Shown in pieces: positions 14,300-20,155 of a stretch of DNA of 20,155 bases. Source of the DNA: Desulfovibrio sp. UBA4079 (GTDB lineage Bacteria; Desulfobacterota; Desulfovibrionia; Desulfovibrionales; Desulfovibrionaceae); the NCBI GenBank assembly GCA_002382645.1, contig DFYP01000003.1, forward strand, positions 699 through 20,853. Reading direction: 5' to 3'. A program made the position numbers and the translations under genes. Numbering within the stretch: position 1 is the stretch's first letter; every line of letters begins with the position of its first letter. The notes beneath the pieces were generated by a model, which saw only the letters and a list, made by a program, of their open reading frames with translations, had not been told where the DNA came from and did no database searches.

Positions 14300-14696
14300 C
14301 CGGTTTCTGACCGCCCGCGGTTTCGACAACCCCGACACCCGGCGGCTGGTGCGCATCGAGATTCTCACGGTGGCGGCCTCCGCGCTGGCGGCGGTGCTGT
14401 TCACCGGGTTTTCGGCCTGGGGGTTTTCCTGCGCCGCCGGAGCGGGCCTGATGCTCTTCAACTTCTGGCATCTGGCCAAGGCGGCGAAACAGTTGGTGCT
14501 TGTGCGCAAGGGGGGAGCGACCTCCCTGGTGCTGCGGTTTTACGGGCGGCTCATCCTCACCGGGGTGCTCGTCGTCGTTTTGGTGGGTTGGCTTGACGCG
14601 CCCGTGACCGGGCTTTTGACAGGACTTTCGACCGTGCTCGTGGGCGCCGCCGTGTGGGGCTTCACGAGTTCGGGGCACAAAGCGAAGGAGGCGTAA
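14274..14696 (+). CDS. atpI: ATP synthase subunit I
   Basis: A 140-residue membrane protein with four hydrophobic helices (about 28-47, 50-68, 88-106, 112-130), as in the ATP synthase I chain family (PF03899 type), which helps assemble the c-ring. The ATG at 14274 has AAAGGGG 5-6 nt upstream and lies inside the preceding gene; the GTG at 14259 would have its ribosome site too close. It stops 5 nt before atpB. Sequence similarity within this family is low, so position carries part of the evidence. Confidence 0.8.
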   Translation: MRGMIRSLDRFLTARGFDNPDTRRLVRIEILTVAASALAAVLFTGFSAWGFSCAAGAGLMLFNFWHLAKAAKQLVLVRKGGATSLVLRFYGRLILTGVLVVVLVGWLDAPVTGLLTGLSTVLVGAAVWGFTSSGHKAKEA

Positions 14697-14701
14697 GGGG
14701 T

Positions 14702-15391
14702 ATGTCTGCTGCTGGATTGCCGCATCCGCTGTTGTACATGGACATCCTGAACAACGCGATCGGGACGCACATCCCGATCCACGTTTGGTACACCTGGATG
14801 GCCATGGCCATCCTGTTCACCTGCGGCCTGCTCATCCGCGGCCGGACGTCCCTGGTACCGGGAGGGCTACAGAACTTCTTCGAGGTCATTGTAGGAGGCC
14901 TGGAAGACTTCGTGGTCGCCAACCTCGGTGAGGGCGGCCGCAAGGTTTTCCCGGTGCTCATCACCATCTTCGTGTTCATCGTGACCATGAACTACATCGG
15001 CCTGATCCCGGGCTGCGACGCTCCCACCGCCAACATCAACACGAACGCGGCCATGGCCCTGTTCGTGTTCGGCTACTACAACTTCATCGGCATCAAGAAA
15101 TGGGGCGCCGGCTACATCAAGCACTTCATGGGCCCGGTGGCCTTCCTGGCCCCGCTCATGCTCGTGCTCGAGTTCATCAGCCACCTGGCCCGGCCGCTGT
15201 CGCTGACCCTGCGACTCTTCGGCAACATCCGCGGCGAGGAAATCGTCCTCGTGCTCCTGTTCACCCTGGCCCCGGTGGTCGGCACCCTGCCCATGTACTT
15301 CCTGTTCATCCTGGGCAAGACCATCCAGGCCTTCATCTTCTTCATGCTGACCACCATCTACCTCAAGGGGTCCATGGAGCACGCGCACTAG
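14702..15391 (+). CDS. atpB: F0F1 ATP synthase subunit a
   Basis: A 229-residue inner-membrane stator subunit that forms the ion half-channels beside the c-ring. SLTLRLFGN contains Arg171, the equivalent of the essential Arg210 of E. coli. The helix 5 region ends with AFIFFMLTTIYL (210-221) as expected. The N-terminus (HPLLYMDI) and the MNYIGLIPG segment (96-104) are typical. AAGGAGG lies about 10 nt before the ATG, which is preferred over an in-frame start at 14654 within atpI. Confidence 0.96.
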   Translation: MSAAGLPHPLLYMDILNNAIGTHIPIHVWYTWMAMAILFTCGLLIRGRTSLVPGGLQNFFEVIVGGLEDFVVANLGEGGRKVFPVLITIFVFIVTMNYIGLIPGCDAPTANINTNAAMALFVFGYYNFIGIKKWGAGYIKHFMGPVAFLAPLMLVLEFISHLARPLSLTLRLFGNIRGEEIVLVLLFTLAPVVGTLPMYFLFILGKTIQAFIFFMLTTIYLKGSMEHAH

Positions 15392-15403
15392 GATTGGGGG
15401 AAA

Positions 15404-15417
15404 TGGCCGTCTGGCCA
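15404..15417 (+). other. short hairpin in the atpB-atpE spacer
   Basis: TGGCC and GGCCA form a 5-bp stem with a GTCT loop, followed by an A/T-rich stretch leading into GGAGGAG before atpE. An AT-rich leader with a strong ribosome site is in keeping with the need for many more c subunits than a subunits. The stem alone is weak evidence. Confidence 0.35.
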
Positions 15418-15445
15418 AAACAATAACTGTTTGGAGGAGACTCTC

Positions 15446-15769
15446 ATGCGTAAAGTGACGACCATCGTTCTGAGCACCCTGGCCATGGTTCTTTCCGCCG
15501 GTCTGGCCTTCGCCGAGGGCGGCGCCACCGCCGTCGGTCCCGTGGCCGCCTGGGCCACCGCCTGCGGCATGGCTTTCGCCGCCGGCCTCTGCGGCATCGG
15601 TCAGGGCCTGGGCCTGAAGGCCGCCTGCGAAGGCACCGCCCGCAATCCCGAAGCCGGTGGCAAGATCCAGGTCATGCTCATCCTGGGCCTGGCCTTCATC
15701 GAGTCTCTGGCCATTTACGCCCTGGTCGTGAACCTGATCCTGCTCTTCGTGAAGCCCCTGGGCGCCTAA
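15446..15769 (+). CDS. atpE: F0F1 ATP synthase subunit c with N-terminal extension
   Basis: A 107-residue proteolipid, longer than the usual 75-90 because of an N-terminal signal-peptide-like segment (1-23, ending AFA before EGG). The hairpin follows: inner helix with GIGQGLGL (50-57), polar loop ARNPEAGGK, and outer helix GLAFIESLAIYALV (81-94). The ion-binding carboxylate is Glu85. Gln53, Ser86 and Tyr91 match Na+ ligands of Ilyobacter-type c subunits, but the Thr after Ser is Leu87. GGAGGAG lies 6 nt before the ATG at 15446; an upstream TTG (15431) is rejected. No other ATP synthase genes follow. Confidence 0.95.
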   Translation: MRKVTTIVLSTLAMVLSAGLAFAEGGATAVGPVAAWATACGMAFAAGLCGIGQGLGLKAACEGTARNPEAGGKIQVMLILGLAFIESLAIYALVVNLILLFVKPLGA

Positions 15770-15784
15770 GCATCCGCATCTGAA

Positions 15785-15813
15785 GGGGGGCCCTTCGGGG
15801 CCCCCCGTTTTTT
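15785..15813 (+). terminator. rho-independent terminator after atpE
   Basis: GGGGGGCCC (15785-15793) and GGGCCCCCC (15798-15806) form nine perfect pairs around a TTCG tetraloop, followed by G and six T. Only about 40 nt separate it from rex, with no evident promoter there, so rex is probably expressed by leakage through this terminator or from a promoter inside atpE. Confidence 0.92.
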
Positions 15814-15852
15814 CCGGCACCGCGCCCGCCCCCCGCAAAAGGGAAACGCCAC

Positions 15853-16491
15853 GTGAAAAGCGAGCACATCCCCAAGGCCACCATCGGCCGCCTGGCCGTG
15901 TACATTCAGGTTCTCGAGAACCTGAAGCTCGACGGCGTGGAGATCATCTCCTCCGAGGCCCTGGCCCAGGCCTGTTCCGTGAACTCCTCGCAGATCCGCA
16001 AGGACCTTGCCTACTTCGGCGAGTTCGGCGTGCGCGGGGTGGGCTACTACGTCCAGGAGCTCATCACCTCCATCAAGCAGTCCCTCGGCATCGACCGGAT
16101 CTGGAACTGCGGGCTCGTGGGCGTGGGCAACCTGGGCCGGGCGCTCCTGCGGCACCGCGACTTCAGCCGCAAGGGCTTCGCCATCAAGGTGGCCTTTGAC
16201 TGCGACCCCTACAAGATCGGGGAGATGGTCGAGGGCCTGGAAGTCATCTGCACCCGCAAGACCAAGGAAAAGATTCGCGAATACGGCCTGGAGATCGGCA
16301 TCATCACCACGCCCCCGGAGCGGGCCCAGCGCGCGGCCAACTACCTGGTGGACGGCGGGATCAAGGGCATCATCAACTTCGCCCCGGCGCGCATCCAGGT
16401 CCCGGACCACATCCCGGTGGAGTACGTGGACTTTTTCCACCACCTCTACGCCGTGGCCTTCCAGATCAAGCTCGACGACGTCCAGGAATAG
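15853..16491 (+). CDS. rex: redox-sensing transcriptional repressor Rex
   Basis: A 212-residue homodimeric repressor that binds DNA when NADH/NAD+ is low and releases it when NADH is high. The N-terminal winged helix (about 10-60) includes SSQIRKDLAYFGEFGVRGVGY. The Rossmann domain has GVGNLGRAL (90-98) and an acidic pair after the second strand (FDCDP). The C-terminal swapped helix region VEYVDFFHHLYAVAFQI is typical. The start is GTG with a weak AAGGGA about 10 nt upstream. Its place after atpB-atpE, with a Rex-like operator at the head of the cluster, predicts control of ATP synthase genes and of itself. Confidence 0.95.
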   Translation: MKSEHIPKATIGRLAVYIQVLENLKLDGVEIISSEALAQACSVNSSQIRKDLAYFGEFGVRGVGYYVQELITSIKQSLGIDRIWNCGLVGVGNLGRALLRHRDFSRKGFAIKVAFDCDPYKIGEMVEGLEVICTRKTKEKIREYGLEIGIITTPPERAQRAANYLVDGGIKGIINFAPARIQVPDHIPVEYVDFFHHLYAVAFQIKLDDVQE

Positions 16492-16495
16492 GGCC

Positions 16496-16589
16496 GGCCG
16501 TCCAAAATCCGCCATGGCTGCGTTGCCTTCAGAAGACGCACGCCCTCGCGCATTGCTGCGAGGCCTCGCCGGGCGTTTTTTGAGCGGCC
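16496..16589. repeat. candidate intergenic repeat element with terminal inverted repeats
   Basis: GGCCGTCCAAAA (16496-16507) and the reverse complement of 16578-16589 (GGCCGCTCAAAA) match at 10 of 12 positions, bounding about 94 bp between the convergent rex and kinase genes. The interior holds CCTCGC/GCGAGG (6-bp stem) and the palindrome GCGAGGCCTCGC (16558-16569). The T-run at 16576-16581 may also serve rex termination. The wording resembles dispersed elements I recall from Desulfovibrio genomes, which I cannot confirm here. Confidence 0.4.
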
Positions 16590-16617
16590 TGCGGAAGCGG
16601 ACGCGCCCTGTGGCCGG

Positions 16618-17763
16618 CTAGGCCCGGCGCAGGGTGAAGAGGAAGGATGTCCCGCCGGAGGCGTCCGGGGGCGGGCTTTCCACGCGGATTTCTCCGCCCA
16701 GATTCTTGAGCGTGTGCCGGCAGATGGCCAGGCCCAGGCCCGTGCTGCCGAACTCGTTGCGGCGGTGCTTCTGCACGCTGTAGAAGCGCTCGAAAATGCG
16801 CGGCTGGTCCTTCTTGGGGATGCCCGGGCCCTCGTCGCGCACCTCGAACTCCAGGAACTCCCCGCGCTCGCAGGCGCGGACCGTCACCGGCCGGTTCTCG
16901 GGCCCGAACTTCACCGCGTTTTCCAGCAGGTTGCGGAAGACCCGGGTGACATGGCTTGGGTCGCCCAGGACCGCGGGCAGGTCCTCGGGCAGCCCGTTGT
17001 CCAGGTCCACGCCCTTGCCCCGGGCCAGGAGTTCCACGGCGTCCCAGGCCCGGCACAGGGCGTCGCGGGCCTGCATGGGCTCGAGCACGCCGGTGTCCTT
17101 GCCGGCCTCGATGCGCGAGAGCGAAAGCAGGTCCTCGACCATCTTGGCCATGTGGTCGGCGTTGCGCAGGATCACTTCCAGGAAGCGGCGCACCAGGTCC
17201 GGCGGCGGATCGCCGGTGATGAGCGTCTCGGCGTAGCCCTTGATGGCCGTGAGCGGGGTGCGCAGCTCGTGGCTGATGGTGGCCAGAAACGAGGTCTTGG
17301 CCTCGTTGGCGGCCTCGGCGGCGCGCATGGCCTGCAACAGCTCCTTCTCCATGCTGGACTTGTACAGGGCCAGCTCGATGGCCGTCTGGAGGTCGCGGTC
17401 CTCGTAGGGCTTGACCAGGAAGGCGTACGGCCCGGAGCGCTTGGCCCGGGTCACGGTCTCCTCGTCCCAGAAGGCCGTGAGGAAGATGATCGGGGTGCCG
17501 AACAGGCGGTTGATGCGCTCGGCCGCCTCCACGCCGTCCATCTCGCCCTGGAGCCGGACATCCATGAGCACCAGGTCCGGATGCTTCTCGCCGCACAGCC
17601 GCACGGCCTCCTCGCCGTTGCCGGCCAGGCCCGCCGAGACGTAGCCCAGGCGGCCCAGCGAGGCCGTCAGGGCCATGCCGATGACGCGCTCGTCGTCCAC
17701 CACGAGGATGGCCGGAGCGCGGCGGTTCGCGCCGGCGGCTGTCTCTTTTCCGTCTGCTGTCAT
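16618..17763 (-). CDS. receiver-histidine kinase hybrid (orphan two-component protein)
   Basis: A 381-residue soluble signalling protein with domains in unusual order: receiver first (about 18-130; acidic pair in VVDDE, phospho-acceptor Asp68 in LVLMDVRL, Lys118 in VKPYE), then a short coiled linker, the HisKA dimerisation helix (His165 in ISHELRTPL) and HATPase_c (NLLENAVKFG, DEGPGIP, GSTGLGLAI). There is no transmembrane or PAS domain, so input must come through the receiver from another kinase. The ATG at 17763 follows GAGGG closely; a TTG at 17778 is the alternative. No response regulator gene is adjacent; it is divergent from the amino-acid transporter. Confidence 0.93.
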   Translation of the reverse strand: MTADGKETAAGANRRAPAILVVDDERVIGMALTASLGRLGYVSAGLAGNGEEAVRLCGEKHPDLVLMDVRLQGEMDGVEAAERINRLFGTPIIFLTAFWDEETVTRAKRSGPYAFLVKPYEDRDLQTAIELALYKSSMEKELLQAMRAAEAANEAKTSFLATISHELRTPLTAIKGYAETLITGDPPPDLVRRFLEVILRNADHMAKMVEDLLSLSRIEAGKDTGVLEPMQARDALCRAWDAVELLARGKGVDLDNGLPEDLPAVLGDPSHVTRVFRNLLENAVKFGPENRPVTVRACERGEFLEFEVRDEGPGIPKKDQPRIFERFYSVQKHRRNEFGSTGLGLAICRHTLKNLGGEIRVESPPPDASGGTSFLFTLRRA

Positions 17764-17878
17764 TTCCCTCGGCCCCAAGACTGATAATCTTTGCTTTCTA
17801 CGATGCTTCGTCCAGGCAGGTCAAGGAGACCCGAGGCCTCGCGCCATCGCGAAGAGTCCTCCGGCCCGCTGGGGGCGG

Positions 17879-17907
17879 TTGACGCTCCCTGGTCTTGGTT
17901 GTAGAAA
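17879..17907 (+). promoter_or_regulatory. candidate sigma-70 promoter of the amino-acid transporter
   Basis: TTGACG (17879-17884) and TAGAAA (17902-17907) are exactly 17 bp apart, matching consensus at five and four of six positions. The start would be near 17914, with a leader of about 58 nt. The remainder of the spacer between the kinase and transporter genes shows no other clear element to me. Confidence 0.5.
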
Positions 17908-17971
17908 TTACCTTTCCGCGCCAACCGGGTCTTCATTTTTGAAAGATTTCAAACACGATATGGAGGATGCC

Positions 17972-18787
17972 ATGTTCAAAAGACTGTGTCTGCCTCTGCT
18001 CATTCTGGCCCTGGCCCTGTTCCTCACGGCCTGCGGCGAACAGAAGAAGGAAGAAAAGGCCGCCCCGGCCGCCCAGCCCGCCGCCGCCCCGGCCCCCGCG
18101 CCCATGAAGACCATCGTCTTCGCCTCGGACTGCACCTGGCCGCCCATGGAGATGGTGGACGAGGCCAGCAAGCAGTGCAAGGGCTTCGGTCCCGACCTGG
18201 TCAACGCCATCGCCAAGGCCGGCGGCTTCGAGGCCAAGATCGAGAACACCGCCTGGGACGGCATCTTCGCCGGTCTGGCCGCGGGCAAGTACCAGGCCAT
18301 CTCCTCCTCGGTGTCCATCACCGATGAGCGCAAGCAGACCATGGACTTCTCCAATCCCTACTTCGAGGTCCAGCAGGGCGTGGTGGTCCAGAAGACCACC
18401 ACCGCCGCCAGCCTCGCCGACCTCAAGGACAAGACCATCGGCGCCCAGATCAACACCACCGGCCACTTCTCCGCCAAGAAGGTGGAAGGCGCCAAGGAAG
18501 TGAAGGGCTACGACGAAGTGGGCCTGGCCATGAAGGACCTGGCCAACGGCCGCCTGGACGCCGTCATCTGTGACGACGCCGTGGCCGCCGACTACGCCCT
18601 GACCAACCCGGACTACTCCAAGACCCTGGCCCTGGCCTTCCTGATCAAGCCCGACTCCCCCGAGTACCTGGGCTTCGCCGTGCAGAAGGGCGACAAGGAG
18701 ACCCTGGACCTGATCAACAAGGGCCTGGCCGCGGTCAAGGCCAGCGGCGAGTACGACAAGATCTACGCCAAGTGGTTTAAGAAGTAA
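17972..18787 (+). CDS. polar amino-acid ABC transporter substrate-binding lipoprotein
   Basis: A 271-residue family 3 solute-binding protein. The signal peptide ends in lipobox LTAC with Cys21, followed by a Lys/Ala/Pro linker to about residue 47 that tethers the receptor to the membrane. The binding domain begins at KTIVFASDCTWPPMEM. SVSITDERK supplies the Arg that usually grips the amino-acid carboxylate, and DAVICDDAVAADY the Asp that binds the alpha-amino group. GGAGG lies 5 nt before the ATG; the longer open frame upstream has no ribosome site. The exact amino acid (glutamine, glutamate, arginine or other) cannot be told. Confidence 0.92.
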   Translation: MFKRLCLPLLILALALFLTACGEQKKEEKAAPAAQPAAAPAPAPMKTIVFASDCTWPPMEMVDEASKQCKGFGPDLVNAIAKAGGFEAKIENTAWDGIFAGLAAGKYQAISSSVSITDERKQTMDFSNPYFEVQQGVVVQKTTTAASLADLKDKTIGAQINTTGHFSAKKVEGAKEVKGYDEVGLAMKDLANGRLDAVICDDAVAADYALTNPDYSKTLALAFLIKPDSPEYLGFAVQKGDKETLDLINKGLAAVKASGEYDKIYAKWFKK

Positions 18788-18808
18788 GGCTCCGACGGCA
18801 TTGATCCC

Positions 18809-18842
18809 GGGGGCCCGGGACAGACCCGGGCCCCCTTCTTTC
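18809..18842 (+). terminator. strong hairpin between binding-protein and permease genes
   Basis: GGGGGCCCGGG (18809-18819) pairs perfectly with CCCGGGCCCCC (18825-18835) around a 5-nt loop and is followed by TTCTTTC. The imperfect T-run suggests a partial terminator or mRNA 3'-end protector, allowing more binding protein than permease from one transcript, as is common in ABC operons. Confidence 0.65.
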
Positions 18843-18865
18843 GTCACATCCAACCAGCGCACCCC

Positions 18866-19646
18866 ATGAGCAGCAAGCCGGTTTCCATCGAAGTGAGCGA
18901 CGGCGCGGCCATCCCCCGCAAGAAGGACCGAGGACTCCTCTCCGCCTGGTGGCTGTCCTTTGTCGGCGCCATCGCCATCACCGCGTTCCTCTGCCTGACC
19001 CGCCCCGACCCGTACCTGCGCATCCTCTCCTTCGTCCCCGACGGCATCCTGGTGACCTTCCAGGTGACCACCCTGTCCATCCTGCTGGCCCTGGTCCTGG
19101 GCCTGATCACGGGGCTGGGACGCATTTCGCGCAACCGGGCGATCAACCTCATGGCCTCGACCTACGTGGAGGTCATCCGCGGCATCCCGCTGCTGGTGCA
19201 GCTGTTCTACATCTACTACGCCCTGGCCACCATTCCCGTGGTCAGCAAGCTGCCCCCGCTGGCCTCCGCGGTCATCGCCATGGGCTTCTGCTACGGCGCG
19301 TACATGGGCGAGGTCTTCCGCGCGGGCATCGAGTCCATCGACAAGGGCCAGACCGAGGCGGCCCGGTCGCTCGGCTTCAACCGCCGCCAGACCATGGTCC
19401 TGGTCATCCTGCCCCAGGCCTGGCGCACCATCCTGCCGCCGGTGGGCAACGAATTCATCGCGCTCCTCAAGGACAGCTCCCTGGTCTCCATCCTGGCGGT
19501 GGCCGACCTGCTGCGCCGCGGCCGGGAGTTCGCCGGCGAGACCTTCTACTATTTCGAGGCCTACACCATCGTGGCCCTGGTCTACCTGATCATCACGCTG
19601 GTTCTGTCCAAGGGCGTCAGCCACATGGAATCAAGGCTCAATTACT

Positions 19647-19660
<14 letters not shown>
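18866..19660 (+). CDS. polar amino-acid ABC transporter permease (HisM/GlnP family)
   Basis: A 264-residue inner-membrane protein with a polar N-terminal extension of about 27 residues, a first helix (about 28-45), then the standard HEQRo permease core of about five helices. The EAA loop that contacts the ATPase is GQTEAARSLGFNRRQ (161-175) followed by ILPQAWRTILPP. ELIRG-like VEVIRGIPLLVQLF (101-114) is characteristic. The ribosome site before the ATG is weak. It overlaps the ATPase gene by 14 bp. Only one permease is encoded so far, so a homodimer is likely. Confidence 0.93.

Positions 19661-20155
<495 letters not shown>

Noticed and set aside
1..17760. Frequent CCAGGGCC/GGCCAGGG octamers as a dispersed repeat
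   Set aside because: They reflect common codons for Ala-Leu-Ala and neighbours (GCC CTG GCC) in minus-strand genes and lie in coding sequence.

Overview
The window reads as chromosomal DNA of a high-GC, Gram-negative, Desulfovibrio-like bacterium (Desulfovibrionales). This rests on recall rather than a search: F0 genes atpB-atpE sit next to rex and away from the F1 genes, a TauE/SafE exporter sits beside a small 'DVU0150-like' protein and a DUF4881-like lipoprotein, and there is a membrane-bound sigma-54 activator. GC bias at third codon positions is strong, so very long open frames on the opposite strand are shadows. I saw no tRNA, rRNA, CRISPR array, insertion sequence or prophage.

Layout. 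1-10236 is almost all minus strand: the first 16 codons of an unknown gene, asnB (glutamine-dependent asparagine synthetase), a coupled pair of a stand-alone cyclic-nucleotide-binding protein and a two-helix K+ channel with an RCK domain, a LysM lipoprotein with its own promoter and terminator, a hypothetical protein coupled to a Lon-like AAA+ protease, and a membrane-anchored sigma-54 activator. From 10568 the plus strand carries a five-gene operon (small membrane protein, TauE/SafE exporter, DUF4881-like lipoprotein, two uncharacterised membrane proteins). It is followed by the F0 ATP synthase cluster (AtpI/AtpZ-like protein, atpI, atpB, atpE) and rex. A minus-strand receiver-histidine kinase follows, then a plus-strand polar amino-acid ABC transporter cut by the window end.

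How genes work together. The divergent region 10237-10567 holds a near-perfect sigma-54 promoter (GG-N10-GC) in front of the TauE operon and several copies of a TGCGCGA-type motif at enhancer distance. The same motif recurs just past the 3' end of the activator gene. I infer that the activator senses a periplasmic signal and switches on the exporter operon, and perhaps affects the downstream protease operon. In the ATP synthase cluster a Rex-operator-like site overlaps the likely promoter and rex is the last gene, suggesting NADH/NAD+-responsive control of F0 genes with autoregulation. The F1 genes and the b and delta subunits are not in this window.

The most interesting unexplained parts are the exporter operon with its two unknown membrane proteins and unusual activator, the split cyclic-nucleotide/K+ channel pair, the His-every-fourth-residue minisatellite in the Lon-like protease, the mixed Na+/H+ ligand set of subunit c, and a roughly 94-bp intergenic element bounded by inverted repeats after rex.
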